A DNA stretch of 64,000 nt from an uncultured Lachnospiraceae bacterium (GTDB lineage Bacteria > Bacillota > Clostridia > Lachnospirales > Lachnospiraceae). Below, piece after piece: positions 1 to 9,240 of the stretch (position 1 is its first letter; every line of letters starts with the position of its first letter). The notes under the pieces are model-generated. The model saw nothing but the letters and a program-made list of their open reading frames with translations. It was not told where the DNA came from and did no database searches. The position numbers and the translations under genes were made by a program. The stretch is taken from the NCBI GenBank assembly GCA_947243855.1, contig CAMXIK010000012.1, forward strand, positions 1-64,000, in the 5' to 3' direction.

Positions 1-1302
1 GTAGAGAATTTTAAGAATATGCTCTACAAGAAAACCCGTCTGGAAGACACCTTTGGCGTCAATATGCTGGCAATCTCGGACGGCCGCCCGGAAACTATGG
101 GGTTAAAGGCGATTATTCGGGAGAGCGTCAATTTCCAATACGAGGTGGCGGGCAGAAAATACCGGAACCTTCTGGAAAAGGAGCTGGAACGCAAGGAGAT
201 TCAGGAGGGACTGATCAAAGCCTGCAATGTGATCGACCTGATTATCGAGATTCTGCGCGGCTCCAAAGACCGTTCCATGGCAAAAGCCTGTCTGGTGGAG
301 GGAAAAACCGACGGCATTAAGTTTAAGTCCAAGGAATCCAAGGTGATGGCGGCGCAGCTTATGTTTACGGAAAAACAGGCCAACGCCATCTTGGAAATGC
401 GCCTCTATAAATTGATCGGCCTTGAAATCGAAGCCCTCATTAACGAGCATGAGGACACCATGGCCAACATTTACCGCTACGAGGACATTCTGGCGCGCAG
501 GGATTCCATGGCGCAGGTGATTATCAACGAGCTGGACGCCATCAAAGAAAAGTATAAACGTAAGAGAAGAACCCAAATTACCAACGCGGAGGAAGCCGTC
601 TATGTAGAAAAAAAGGCGGAGGAAATGGATATCGTCTTTTTGATGGACCGCTTCGGCTATGCGAAGACTATCGACACGGCTGCTTACGAGCGAAACAAGG
701 AGGCCGCCGACGCGGAGAACCGTTTCGCCTTTGTCTGCAAAAATACGGGCAAGATATGCCTCTTTACCAACACGGGACAGCTTCACACCGTAAAGGCCAT
801 GGATTTACCCTTCGGAAAATTCCGCGACAAGGGCGTGCCCATCGACAATGTGAGTAATTACGATTCCTCGAAGGAAACCCTCGTCTATGCGGCGAGCCAG
901 AGCGACCTGAACCTCTACCGGGTGATCTTTGCCACCAAACAGGCGATGCTTAAGGTGGTGGACGGCGGCGAATTTGACGTGGCCAAGCGCACAGTGGCGG
1001 CGACCAAGCTGGCGGAGGGCGACGAGGTGGTGAGCGTGGCCGCCTTCAAGGAGCAGCGAAATATCATATTACAATCGAAAGCCGGCTATTTCCTGCGCTT
1101 TGCGGTGGAGGAGATTCCCGAAAAGAAAAAAGGCGCGATCGGCGTGCGGGGGATGAAGCTTTCCGCTAAAGATGAAATTGAGGCGGTGTATTATTCCCAG
1201 AATGCGGTGGAGCATACCATCGAGTACGGGGAAAGAACCCTTGAGCTAAATAAAATCAAGCTGGGCCACCGCGACAGCAAGGGAGTGAAGGTCAGAATAT
1301 GA
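1..1302 (+). CDS. Type IIA DNA topoisomerase subunit A (ParC/GyrA family), C-terminal part, 5' truncated by window
   Basis: The reading frame is open from base 1, so the start and the catalytic tyrosine domain lie outside the window. What remains is the end of the cleavage/tower and coiled-coil region (TRLEDTFGVNMLAISDG, then the LRLYKL-type segment EMRLYKLIGLE near residue 130) followed by the C-terminal DNA-wrapping beta-pinwheel. Such subunits cut and religate DNA to change supercoiling or decatenate chromosomes. I see no canonical GyrA box (QRRGGKG type); the nearest segment is KKKGAIGVRGMKL, which fits a topoisomerase IV-like A subunit better than gyrase. This last point is inference. 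The stop overlaps the rsmD start as ATGA, so the two are translationally coupled. Confidence 0.85.
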   Translation, partial: VENFKNMLYKKTRLEDTFGVNMLAISDGRPETMGLKAIIRESVNFQYEVAGRKYRNLLEKELERKEIQEGLIKACNVIDLIIEILRGSKDRSMAKACLVEGKTDGIKFKSKESKVMAAQLMFTEKQANAILEMRLYKLIGLEIEALINEHEDTMANIYRYEDILARRDSMAQVIINELDAIKEKYKRKRRTQITNAEEAVYVEKKAEEMDIVFLMDRFGYAKTIDTAAYERNKEAADAENRFAFVCKNTGKICLFTNTGQLHTVKAMDLPFGKFRDKGVPIDNVSNYDSSKETLVYAASQSDLNLYRVIFATKQAMLKVVDGGEFDVAKRTVAATKLAEGDEVVSVAAFKEQRNIILQSKAGYFLRFAVEEIPEKKKGAIGVRGMKLSAKDEIEAVYYSQNAVEHTIEYGERTLELNKIKLGHRDSKGVKVRI

Positions 1303-1847
1303 GAGTGATAGCGGGAACGGCGAGAAGCCTGCGTTTGAAAACACCAGAGGGAATGGATACCAGACCTACCACGGACCGGATCAAGGAAACTCTGTTTAAT
1401 ATGCTGCAGCCTTATCTTAGCGGGGCGCTGTTTGTGGATTTGTTCAGCGGCAGCGGCGGAATCGGTATCGAGGCGCTGAGCCGCGGCGCAAGACATGCTT
1501 ACTTTGTGGAAAACGATAAAAAGGCTTTGGCCTGTATCCATGAAAATTTGCAGTTTACGCATTTAGCGGAGATGGCGACCGTATTAAAGACAGACGTATA
1601 TTCCGCCCTTTACGGGATTCATGAAAAGGAGGCGGATATTATTTTTATGGACCCGCCCTATAATTGCGGACATGAGAAGCGGGCGCTTGCCGTATTAAAG
1701 GAACTTTCATGGGTGACGCAAAATTCTTTGATCGTGATCGAGACCTCCCTGCAGTCAGAGCTTGCATGGATAGAGGAAATGGGCTTTGTGCTGGAAAAGG
1801 AGAAGCGTTATAAGACGAATTGCCACCTTTTTTGTCGTAAAAAGTGA
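1299..1847 (+). CDS. rsmD: 16S rRNA (guanine(966)-N(2))-methyltransferase RsmD
   Basis: Predicted SAM-dependent methyltransferase that modifies G966 of 16S rRNA in the assembled small subunit. The SAM-binding glycine motif DLFSGSGGIGIEAL is at residues 47-60, and the N6/N2-methylase signature DPPY is at residues 118-121. The length of 182 residues is normal for the family. The ATG overlaps the stop of the preceding topoisomerase gene by four bases. It is followed, after a promoter-containing gap, by coaD; the same rsmD-coaD order (ylbH-ylbI) is known in Bacillus and many other Firmicutes. Confidence 0.93.
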   Translation: MRVIAGTARSLRLKTPEGMDTRPTTDRIKETLFNMLQPYLSGALFVDLFSGSGGIGIEALSRGARHAYFVENDKKALACIHENLQFTHLAEMATVLKTDVYSALYGIHEKEADIIFMDPPYNCGHEKRALAVLKELSWVTQNSLIVIETSLQSELAWIEEMGFVLEKEKRYKTNCHLFCRKK

Positions 1848-1893
1848 TATTTTGCGTTTTTTTTCAAAAAAATTTAAAATAAAGGAAGACATT

Positions 1894-1922
1894 TCGACAA
1901 AAGTGTTTTAATATGGTATCAT
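1894..1922 (+). promoter_or_regulatory. Candidate sigma-A promoter of coaD
   Basis: TCGACA at 1894-1899 and TATCAT at 1917-1922 are separated by 17 bases, about 55 bases before the coaD ATG. Two deviations from consensus make it moderate. The surrounding sequence is AT-rich. Confidence 0.5.
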
Positions 1923-1979
1923 GAGTTTTGTGGTGGAATCGGTTTTGCAGTTTTCGACAGACAATGCGAGGGGCTTTCT

Positions 1980-2468
1980 ATGAAGGCAGCGATTTATCCG
2001 GGGAGTTTTGACCCGGTGACCTATGGACATTTAGATATCATCAAACGCGCTTCTGCGATTTTTGACGAATTGACGGTAAGCGTCTTAAACAATAAAACAA
2101 AGACTCCATTGTTTTCTGTGGAAGAACGTGTTAAAATGTTAGAGGAAGCGACCGCGGATCTACCGAATGTGACGATAGATTCTTTTAGTGGTCTGCTTGT
2201 CGATTATGCCGCAAGGAAGGATATCCATGTGGCAGTCAGGGGACTTCGCGCGATTACGGATTTTGAATACGAATTGCAGATCGCCCAGACGAACCGTAAA
2301 TTCTCCGATGGTAAACTGGACACGGTATTTTTGACGACCAGTTTGGAATACGCATACTTAAGTTCTACAACAGTGAAGGAAATAGCCAGCTTTAACGGCG
2401 ATATCTCAGAGTGCGTGCCAGACTTTGTGGCGCGGTTAATCTATAAAAAATATGGATATAAGAGATAG
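1980..2468 (+). CDS. coaD: Phosphopantetheine adenylyltransferase CoaD
   Basis: Catalyses transfer of AMP from ATP to 4'-phosphopantetheine, the penultimate step of coenzyme A synthesis, in the cytosol. The nucleotidyltransferase signature is clear: [13 protein letters not shown] at residues 8-20 with the (T/H)xGH motif ending at His17, and the C-terminal SSTTVKEIA motif near residue 128. At 162 residues it has the usual length. A GAGGGG ribosome-binding site precedes the ATG by six bases. The gene is followed eight bases later by a coiled-coil protein gene, probably in the same transcript. Confidence 0.96.
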   Translation: MKAAIYPGSFDPVTYGHLDIIKRASAIFDELTVSVLNNKTKTPLFSVEERVKMLEEATADLPNVTIDSFSGLLVDYAARKDIHVAVRGLRAITDFEYELQIAQTNRKFSDGKLDTVFLTTSLEYAYLSSTTVKEIASFNGDISECVPDFVARLIYKKYGYKR

Positions 2469-2476
2469 GAGCAAGC

Positions 2477-3088
2477 ATGAGCAGTCGAATTGAACAACTG
2501 ATTGACGAAATTGAGGATTACATTGACGGATGTAAATTCCAACCCTTGTCCAAGACGAATATCATTGTAAATAAAGAGGAAATCGACGAACTTCTGCGGG
2601 AGCTTCGTATGAAAACGCCGGATGAGATTAAGCGGTATCAAAAGATTATCTCTAACAAAGAGGCGATCTTAAACGACGCCAGAACCAAGGCGGAGGCTTT
2701 GATCAAAGACGCGACCGTGCAGACCACGGAATTGATCAACGAGCACGAGATTATGCAGCAGGCATACGCGCAGGCCAACGAAGTCGTGCGTATGGCCACG
2801 AAGCAGGCGCAGGATATTTTAAATAATGCGACGATGGAAGCCAACGGCGTGCGCACATCCGCGATGCAGTATCTGGACGAAATGCTTTCCAATCTGGAAA
2901 ACGCGATGACGGCCACGCTTGCAACGACCACGGAGCACTACGAAAGTTTTTATAACACGATAAGCGGTTACAATGAAGTGGTAAAGGCAAACCGTGCGGA
3001 ACTGCGTCCCGTAGAGGTGGAGAAAATGCTCAAAGAGGCGGAGGGCGAGACAGAGCCTGATCAGGGGCAGGAGCTGAATCTGATGTAG
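2477..3088 (+). CDS. Coiled-coil protein of unknown function (often labelled ATPase or V-type ATPase subunit H-like)
   Basis: 203 residues, highly charged and Ala-rich, with no signal peptide or membrane segment. Residues about 50-165 form a long predicted helix or coiled coil (repeated NDARTKAEALIKDA / QAQDILNNATMEA-type heptads). The N-terminal segment IEQLIDEIEDYIDGCKF is characteristic of a conserved Clostridia protein that automated annotation calls ATPase, although I see no Walker motif. A general resemblance to DivIVA-like or subunit-H-like coiled coils is all that can be said; function is unknown. It lies 8 bases after coaD with a GGAG site and ends before a clear terminator, so it probably closes the coaD transcript. 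Confidence 0.75.
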   Translation: MSSRIEQLIDEIEDYIDGCKFQPLSKTNIIVNKEEIDELLRELRMKTPDEIKRYQKIISNKEAILNDARTKAEALIKDATVQTTELINEHEIMQQAYAQANEVVRMATKQAQDILNNATMEANGVRTSAMQYLDEMLSNLENAMTATLATTTEHYESFYNTISGYNEVVKANRAELRPVEVEKMLKEAEGETEPDQGQELNLM

Positions 3089-3129
3089 CTACATAGACCG
3101 CAGAAGACAGCGGATTAAAAGGGATAGGG

Positions 3130-3164
3130 AGCCGGTTTCCAAAAGAAGCCGGCTTATTCTTTTC
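3130..3164 (+). terminator. Rho-independent terminator after the coaD/coiled-coil unit
   Basis: AGCCGG at 3130-3135 pairs with CCGGCT at 3149-3154 and is followed by TATTCTTTT. It lies 42 bases after the stop of the coiled-coil gene. Confidence 0.7.
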
Positions 3165-3215
3165 CTTCTTGGAAGGATTTTCCAGCAGACAACAATTTTA
3201 CAGCACAGGAGAACC

Positions 3216-4676
3216 ATGAATATTTCTTTCAGACATTTACACAACAGTCAAATATCCCGCATCGTACAGGGCGCGATCCTTTTATTTCTTGTAGCCGCCT
3301 TATGTCTTATGCCCGTAAAGAGGTTGTCCGCACAGGAGGAACCGGTAACGCCGCCAGTAGAAGATGCGGCGCTAGAACAGGAGCTTCCCAAGGAAAACCT
3401 TGTGATTGTTCTCGATCCGGGCCACGGCGGGATGGCGGACGACGGGAGGCCGGAGGGCGGCGCGTATGACGGCTTCATGGAGAAGGAAATGAACCTGATC
3501 GTTGCCGAGGCCATGAAGGCGGAGCTGGAAAAATATGAAGGCGTGACCGTCTATCTGACCAGAACGGGCGACCAGAAGCTGTCTTTGGAGGAACGGGTCA
3601 ACTACGCGAAGAGCGTGAATGCGGATTTTCTGTTTTGTCTGCACTTTAATCTCTCTAAAGACCACAACACCCTGTTCGGCGCGGAGTGCTGGGTGTCGGC
3701 GTTCGGCAGATATTACAGCGAGGGATATTCTTTTGCCAATATTGAGATGGAAGCTTTGGAACAGCTCGGGCTGTATTCACGCGGCATCAAGACCAGACTG
3801 AACGACGAAGGTACGGATTACTACGGCATTATCCGGCGCTCTGTGGAGCAGGATATTCCCTGCGTGCTGATCGAGCACTGCCATATGGATCATGAAAACG
3901 ACCGCCCCTTCTGCGAAGGAAGGGAACAGTGGGAGGCGTTCGGCCGTCTGGACGCCACATCTGTGGCCAAATATTTTCATTTGAAATCTGATGTTCTGGG
4001 GGTAGATTACAGCGATTACCAGACCCTAAACGTTCCGATTCCGGAAGGCGTCATGCGGCCGGACACCACAGAGCCGGATATCTGTATGATCGAAGTGACG
4101 AAACAGGAAATGGAAACCGGGGAGATCACGGTAGAGCTTTCCGCCACAGACTATGACAGCGGTATGCTCTACTATGATTACAGCTATGACGGCGGAGAGA
4201 CGTTTGCTCCCAGACTGGCTTGGGGAGACAAGACGCTGGACACGATCACCTTCACCATGCAGGTTCCGCCCCATATCATTCCGCAGATTGTTGTGAGGGG
4301 CTATAACGGCTACGACCTCTTTACGGAGAGTAATCTGGTTTCCCTCCCTTCTATGGATTACAAGACGGAGGAGGAGATCGCCGAAGAACTTGCCGAACAA
4401 GAGCGGGCGGAGGCCGCCGCAAGGGCCGTAGAGGAAGCGGAAGCCGCAGAGTTGGAACGGAAACGGGAAGCCGCGAAGGGCACGAAAGGCAATACGGTGG
4501 AAGTACGCAGGCCGCCGGAACCGGAGGCTGAAAAAAGCGATCCTTCCCTCAAGTATTTCCTGACGGTTTGTCTTGTCTGCGCGTTGTCCGTGGTGGGTAT
4601 GGCTTTGGCCATGGCCCTGATCATAAAGAAACGGAGACGCAGACGAAAGCGGCCAAAACGAAGGAGAAAACGCTGA
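3216..4676 (+). CDS. N-acetylmuramoyl-L-alanine amidase (Amidase_3) with C-terminal membrane anchor and polybasic tail
   Basis: Zinc amidase predicted to cut the MurNAc-L-Ala bond of peptidoglycan outside the membrane. A hydrophobic N-terminal segment (residues about 17-38) acts as signal or anchor. The Amidase_3 domain spans about residues 62-245: LDPGHGG with zinc His70, the EKEMNL glutamate near 89, the FCLHFN histidine, and VLIEHCHMDH with the catalytic Glu. Residues about 285-375 form a beta-rich domain. A charged helical segment (EERAEAAARAVEEAEAAELERK type) follows, then a membrane segment at about 445-470 and a tail made almost only of Lys and Arg. At 486 residues it is longer than simple amidases. 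It faces ylbJ convergently with only ten bases between stops. Confidence 0.88.
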   Translation: MNISFRHLHNSQISRIVQGAILLFLVAALCLMPVKRLSAQEEPVTPPVEDAALEQELPKENLVIVLDPGHGGMADDGRPEGGAYDGFMEKEMNLIVAEAMKAELEKYEGVTVYLTRTGDQKLSLEERVNYAKSVNADFLFCLHFNLSKDHNTLFGAECWVSAFGRYYSEGYSFANIEMEALEQLGLYSRGIKTRLNDEGTDYYGIIRRSVEQDIPCVLIEHCHMDHENDRPFCEGREQWEAFGRLDATSVAKYFHLKSDVLGVDYSDYQTLNVPIPEGVMRPDTTEPDICMIEVTKQEMETGEITVELSATDYDSGMLYYDYSYDGGETFAPRLAWGDKTLDTITFTMQVPPHIIPQIVVRGYNGYDLFTESNLVSLPSMDYKTEEEIAEELAEQERAEAAARAVEEAEAAELERKREAAKGTKGNTVEVRRPPEPEAEKSDPSLKYFLTVCLVCALSVVGMALAMALIIKKRRRRRKRPKRRRKR

Positions 4677-4686
4677 GAGATGCCGC

Positions 4687-5688
4687 TTACGGAAACGGGC
4701 GCAAAACAAAATAGCAGAGTGCCGTAATCCCCGTCTGTATCAATTTGTGGAACAGATAGGGACGGATGGACAGGTCCGTACCGCGGATCATGCTGTAGGT
4801 CTGGGCGATACAGGAAAATCCCCCAAAAGGGAGCAAAATGAGCACCAGATAGGGATGTGCGCCGCCGCATCCGGAGATCCCGCTTGTGATTTCCAACAAG
4901 CATTGATATAGATGCAGGAGAAAGGGCGGCAGATGCGTAAAGGGCACAAACATAATATTCAATAGGTTACAAAAAACCATATAACCGCCAAGCTTTCCGA
5001 TTCCTATGAGGCCGGAAAGAACAGAGGCGTCGATAGCGGGAAGAAGCCCTTCCCGTGTATGAGCGTCTTGTTTTCGCGGTTTAGAGTCCCCTCTCTGCTC
5101 TAGACCGACCAAGTCGGTCAAGCATTTTCGAGGACGTGTCAATCCAGAAAAGGCTGGAACGATCCGCATCAGCGCCATACCGTAAAGAAGCGGGACGCCA
5201 TACATCAGGAAAAAGGGAAGCAGAGGCCTTTTCAAAGAGAGCGTAGATACGACGAAGCTCAAAAAATAGATGGGTCCAATGTTATTGGAAAAAGCCAATA
5301 GGCACTGCGCTTCCTTCTTTGAAATCCGTCCTGCGCGCCGCAGTTCTCCAGCAATCCGCGCGCCCATGGGGAAGCCGCAGAGAAACCCCATAAGCAGGGT
5401 ATAGGAGCCGTTTTTAGTGGTGCCATAAAAAAAGTGCAGAACGGGATGCAGCAGCCGCACAAACCGTTCCGTCAAATTCATGGAAATCATGATTCCCGAA
5501 AGAATCATAAAGGGCAGAAGCGTGGGAATCATCTTTTGAAACCACAGCGTAAGCCCGGTATAGGCATATTGCAGGGAAAGCGCGGGATAACGAAGAAGCA
5601 GGACAGTCAAATAGAGCGCAAGGCCCATATAGAGAAGCGGAAGGGCTTTTTGATATAAACGCTGGAAAAATTTTGGTACGGATGGCAT
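4687..5688 (-). CDS. ylbJ: YlbJ-family integral membrane protein (nucleoside-recognition/Gate fold)
   Basis: 333 residues, about eight hydrophobic segments. It carries the family landmarks GFLCGFPMGARIAGEL near residues 104-119 and a FSCIAQTYS segment near the C-terminus. YlbJ is a sporulation-related membrane protein in Bacillus, where it also neighbours rsmD and coaD, so synteny supports the name. An in-frame extension upstream exists, but the start at 5688 is preferred because AGGAG precedes that ATG by a good distance and the extension would run into the divergent HAD gene. A hydrophilic loop near residues 190-215 contains an operator-like palindrome at the DNA level (see findings). Confidence 0.82.
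   Translation of the reverse strand: MPSVPKFFQRLYQKALPLLYMGLALYLTVLLLRYPALSLQYAYTGLTLWFQKMIPTLLPFMILSGIMISMNLTERFVRLLHPVLHFFYGTTKNGSYTLLMGFLCGFPMGARIAGELRRAGRISKKEAQCLLAFSNNIGPIYFLSFVVSTLSLKRPLLPFFLMYGVPLLYGMALMRIVPAFSGLTRPRKCLTDLVGLEQRGDSKPRKQDAHTREGLLPAIDASVLSGLIGIGKLGGYMVFCNLLNIMFVPFTHLPPFLLHLYQCLLEITSGISGCGGAHPYLVLILLPFGGFSCIAQTYSMIRGTDLSIRPYLFHKLIQTGITALCYFVLRPFP
5103..5119. repeat. Operator-like palindrome inside ylbJ
   Basis: GACCGAC-CAA-GTCGGTC, a perfect 7-bp dyad, sits in the coding sequence of ylbJ. A near-identical palindrome is at 9724-9740. Confidence 0.6.
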
Positions 5689-5749
5689 GGCGTTTCTCCT
5701 GATTTTGTAGGTCGGCCTTTGTACATGTATATACGGGAGGATGGAATAA

Positions 5750-6442
5750 ATGACAGAAGCGGTTATTTTTGATTTGGACGGTTCCATGGTGGATTCCATG
5801 TGGATTTGGAAAAATATTGATATCGAGTATCTGGGAAAATTCGGCATTCCCCTGCCGGAAAATCTGCAATCCTGTATTGAGGGCATGAGCTTTTCCGAGA
5901 CAGCGGCCTATTTTAAAGACCGTTTTCAGCTTCCGTGCACGCTGGAAGAGATTAAGGCGGACTGGAACCGTATGGCGAAGGATAAGTATTCTTTTGAAGT
6001 GCCGGTCAAGGAAGGCGTTCCGGAGCTTTTGGAATACTGTAAAGAGCACGGAATCAAAATCGGAATCGCTACCAGCAATTCCAGAGAGCTTGTGGAGGCT
6101 TTGGTGTACGCCCACCATCTGGAATCTTACTTTGACTGTATTATGACGGCCTGCGATGTCTCCAAGGGAAAACCCGCGCCGGACATTTATCTTGCGGTTG
6201 CAGAGGCGCTCCATGTGGCCCCCGAAAACTGCCTTGTGTTCGAGGATATCATACCCGGCATTCAGGCTGGACTGTCTGCGGGTATGAAGGTCTGCGCCGT
6301 CTATGACAAATATTCGGAGCATCAGGATGAGGAAAAGCGCAGAATGGCGGATTACTATACCTACCATTTCAGGGAATTGACAAAAGAGGGTATTATCGTT
6401 GGCCCGTCGGAAGTCGGAAAGCAGGTGTTTGCCCAATGCTAG
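5750..6442 (+). CDS. HAD superfamily phosphatase, beta-phosphoglucomutase-like subfamily
   Basis: Cytosolic HAD hydrolase; the substrate cannot be told from sequence. Motif I is FDLDGSMVD with nucleophile Asp8 and acid/base Asp10, motif II is the IATSNS segment near residue 106, motif III is KGKPAPD near 141, and motif IV is VFEDIIPGI near 164. The small helical cap inserted after motif I and the length of 230 residues match the PgmB/Gph subfamily. A GGGAGGA site precedes the ATG. Its last bases overlap the start of the YgiQ gene by seven, so the two are coupled. Confidence 0.88.
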   Translation: MTEAVIFDLDGSMVDSMWIWKNIDIEYLGKFGIPLPENLQSCIEGMSFSETAAYFKDRFQLPCTLEEIKADWNRMAKDKYSFEVPVKEGVPELLEYCKEHGIKIGIATSNSRELVEALVYAHHLESYFDCIMTACDVSKGKPAPDIYLAVAEALHVAPENCLVFEDIIPGIQAGLSAGMKVCAVYDKYSEHQDEEKRRMADYYTYHFRELTKEGIIVGPSEVGKQVFAQC

Positions 6443-8379
6443 GGACGAATTTTTTACCGGTTACCAAACAGGAAATGGAAGCGCAAGGCATTAACCAGCC
6501 CGATTTTGTCTATGTAATAGGGGACGCCTATGTGGACCACCCCTCCTTTGGCCACGCCATCATCAGCCGGGTTTTGCAGGCCCATGGCTACAGCGTGGGC
6601 ATCATTTCCCAGCCAGATTGGAAAAAGGAGGAGAGCATCGCGGTGTTCGGAAGACCCCGGCTCGCCTTTCTGGTGTCCGGCGGCAATATGGATTCCATGG
6701 TAAACCACTATTTTGTGTCCAAGAAACGCCGTCCCACGGACGCCTACACACCCGGCGGAGAGGCTGGAAAACGCCCTGACCGGGCCGTTACGGTATATGG
6801 AAATCTGATTCGCAGACGTTATAAAGACGTGCCAATCATCATCGGCGGCATCGAGGCCAGCCTGCGCCGTATGGCCCATTACGATTACTGGTCGGACAGC
6901 TTTAAGCGTTCCGTTCTTCTGGACAGTCAGGCCGACCTCCTCTCTTACGGCATGGGGGAGAAGTCCGTTGTGGAAATCGCGGAAGCCTTAGACAACGGCA
7001 TTGCAGTTCGGGATATTACGTTTGTGCGGGGAACCGTCTACCGGACAAAGGACGTAAGCGGCATCTACGACGGCGTCGTCCTTCCTTCCTATGACGAAAT
7101 GAAGGCGGAACCCCGAAAATATGCGAACAGCTTTCAGACCCAGTACAACAACACCGACCCCTTTAACGGCAAAATCTTGGTCGAACCTTATCCAAACGGC
7201 GTCTATGTGGTGCAGAACCCGCCCCAGCCGCCCCTTTCCACGCTGGAAATGGACGATATCTACGATCTGCCGTATATGCGCGCTTATCATCCCTCCTATG
7301 AAGAGAGGGGCGGCGTACCGGCGATCTCTGAGATCAAGTTTTCCCTGACTAGCAACAGGGGGTGTTTCGGCGGCTGCAATTTCTGCGCCCTCACCTTCCA
7401 TCAAGGGCGGATCGTACAGACCAGAAGCCACGAATCCCTGATCAGGGAAGCCAAAGAAATGATACGGGAGTCAGATTTTAAAGGCTACATTCACGATGTA
7501 GGCGGCCCCACGGCTAATTTCAGGCATCCCTCCTGTCAAAAACAGATGACGCAGGGCGTATGCAAAAACAGGCAGTGCCTTTTTCCCGAACCCTGTCCCA
7601 ATCTAGAGGCGGATCACTCGGACTATCTGTCGCTTCTTCGGAAGCTGCGGGCGCTTCCCGGCGTCAAAAAGGTTTTTATCCGCTCCGGCATCCGTTTTGA
7701 CTACCTGATGGCCGATCCAGACGACACATTTTTTCGGGAGCTGGTGGAACAACATATCAGCGGACAGCTTAAAGTAGCGCCGGAGCATATTGCCGACGCA
7801 GTCTTAGAGAAGCTGGGCAAGCCGAAAAAAGAGGTCTACGAGCGTTTTGTGCGCAAATACCATAAACTGAACGAGCAGTTGGGAAAACAGCAGTTTCTTG
7901 TACCTTATCTGATGTCTTCCCATCCCGGCTCCACCTTGAAAGAGGCCATTGCGCTTGCAGAATATCTGCGTGATCTGGGATATATGCCGGAACAGGTGCA
8001 GGATTTCTATCCAACCCCTTCCACCGTTTCCACAGTCATGTATTATACGGGGATCGACCCTAGGTGCGGCAAACCGGTGTACGTCTGCCGAAGTCCCCAT
8101 GAAAAGGCCATGCAGAGGGCGTTGATCCAGTATCGGAACCCTAACAATTACGAGCTTGTAAAAGAAGCGCTCTTAAAAGGCGGGCGGGAAGACCTGATCG
8201 GATTTGATCAAAAATGCCTGATCAAGCCGCGAAAGACGGCTGCACAGCCCACGGATGGAAGGCGGGGCGCAGGGATGGCCAAACAGACGCAAAAAACACA
8301 GAACCAAAAGACAGCGGATACCGGAAACAGAAAGAAAAAAACCATACGGAATGTCCATAAAAAGAAGGGACAGAAATAG
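6436..8379 (+). CDS. ygiQ: YgiQ family radical SAM protein (UPF0313)
   Basis: 647-residue radical SAM protein. The iron-sulfur signature NRGCFGGCNFC lies near residues 306-316 (Cx3Cx2C). The N-terminal third has the family segments GDAYVDHPSFGHAII and a LVSGGNMDSMVNHY stretch, and the C-terminal end is a Lys/Gln-rich tail (residues about 610-647). The reaction is unknown for this family. It overlaps the upstream HAD gene and is followed 20 bases later by an SDR gene, making a probable three-gene transcript. Confidence 0.92.
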   Translation: MLGTNFLPVTKQEMEAQGINQPDFVYVIGDAYVDHPSFGHAIISRVLQAHGYSVGIISQPDWKKEESIAVFGRPRLAFLVSGGNMDSMVNHYFVSKKRRPTDAYTPGGEAGKRPDRAVTVYGNLIRRRYKDVPIIIGGIEASLRRMAHYDYWSDSFKRSVLLDSQADLLSYGMGEKSVVEIAEALDNGIAVRDITFVRGTVYRTKDVSGIYDGVVLPSYDEMKAEPRKYANSFQTQYNNTDPFNGKILVEPYPNGVYVVQNPPQPPLSTLEMDDIYDLPYMRAYHPSYEERGGVPAISEIKFSLTSNRGCFGGCNFCALTFHQGRIVQTRSHESLIREAKEMIRESDFKGYIHDVGGPTANFRHPSCQKQMTQGVCKNRQCLFPEPCPNLEADHSDYLSLLRKLRALPGVKKVFIRSGIRFDYLMADPDDTFFRELVEQHISGQLKVAPEHIADAVLEKLGKPKKEVYERFVRKYHKLNEQLGKQQFLVPYLMSSHPGSTLKEAIALAEYLRDLGYMPEQVQDFYPTPSTVSTVMYYTGIDPRCGKPVYVCRSPHEKAMQRALIQYRNPNNYELVKEALLKGGREDLIGFDQKCLIKPRKTAAQPTDGRRGAGMAKQTQKTQNQKTADTGNRKKKTIRNVHKKKGQK

Positions 8380-8399
8380 ACGGGAAAGGAACGACAGCT

Positions 8400-9155
8400 A
8401 TGAACATTGCCATTATCACAGGCGCTTCCTCCGGAATGGGACGGGAGTTTGCCGTTCAATTAGATCAGAACCTTGGCAAGACGGATGAAATCTGGCTTCT
8501 TGCTCGCAGAAAGGAAGCGCTTAACGGGCTTTCCGATTCTCTGCGGATGAAGACGCGGGTCATTGCCGTCGATCTGACCAAGGAACCGTCATTAAAACAG
8601 TTTGAAGAAGTGCTCGCCATCAGCAACCCCAAAATCACAGTGTTGGTAAACTGCGCTGGAGTCGGCACCCACAAGCCTTTTTCAAGGCAGAACCGGGAGG
8701 AGATCGAGGACATGGTACAATTAAACATTGTGGCCCTGACCCGTATGACCATGATTTGTCTCCCCTATATGAAAAAAGGGAGCAAACTGATTCAGTTTTC
8801 TTCCGGAGCCGCCTTTGTTCCCCAACAGGCGTTTGCGGTTTACGCCGCCTCCAAAGCCTATGTATACTCCTTAAGCCGGGCTTTGGAGCAGGAGTTAAAG
8901 GGAAGGGGTATCACCGTAACGGCAGTCTGTCCCGGTCCAGTGAACACGCCCTTTCTTGCCCACGCCTATGAGAATCCTTCCAAGCTTGGCCTGCTGCGAA
9001 AGCTTACCATGGCGAAAACCTCCTGCGTCGTGAAAAAAGCCATTGACGACTGTAAAAGCGGAAGAGGAGTCTCCCTCTGCGGTCTGCCTGTCAAACTGTT
9101 ATACTTATCGACGCAGGGGATTCAAAATATACTGTTACGGTGTTTCCGCTCCTGA
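8400..9155 (+). CDS. Short-chain dehydrogenase/reductase (SDR) family NAD(P)-dependent oxidoreductase
   Basis: 251 residues with a classical SDR fold. The cofactor-binding motif TGASSGMG is at residues 7-14, NCAG is near residue 84, the catalytic Ser is in FSSGAA, and the YAASK catalytic pair is near residues 147-151, followed by CPGPVNT. No substrate can be assigned. A GGAAAGGA ribosome-binding site precedes the ATG. It is 20 bases behind ygiQ. A promoter for the next gene lies just beyond its stop. Confidence 0.9.
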   Translation: MNIAIITGASSGMGREFAVQLDQNLGKTDEIWLLARRKEALNGLSDSLRMKTRVIAVDLTKEPSLKQFEEVLAISNPKITVLVNCAGVGTHKPFSRQNREEIEDMVQLNIVALTRMTMICLPYMKKGSKLIQFSSGAAFVPQQAFAVYAASKAYVYSLSRALEQELKGRGITVTAVCPGPVNTPFLAHAYENPSKLGLLRKLTMAKTSCVVKKAIDDCKSGRGVSLCGLPVKLLYLSTQGIQNILLRCFRS

Positions 9156-9165
9156 ACAAGTCTTC

Positions 9166-9194
9166 TTGACGGAAAATCCTGCGGCTGATATAAT
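9166..9194 (+). promoter_or_regulatory. Strong sigma-A promoter for the small membrane protein gene
   Basis: TTGACG at 9166-9171, a 17-base spacer, and a perfect TATAAT at 9189-9194. The start would be near 9201, which supports the ATG at 9241 over upstream in-frame starts for the next gene. Confidence 0.75.
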
Positions 9195-9240
9195 CGTCGC
9201 AGGCTCGTTTAACTATTATGGAAAGAAAAAGAGGGATCGC

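Noticed and set aside
103..786. Long minus-strand open frame over the topoisomerase gene.
   Set aside because: Frame shadow of a conserved coding region.
4026..4709. Long minus-strand open frame over the amidase gene.
   Set aside because: Frame shadow of a well-supported gene; no ribosome-binding site and no family features.
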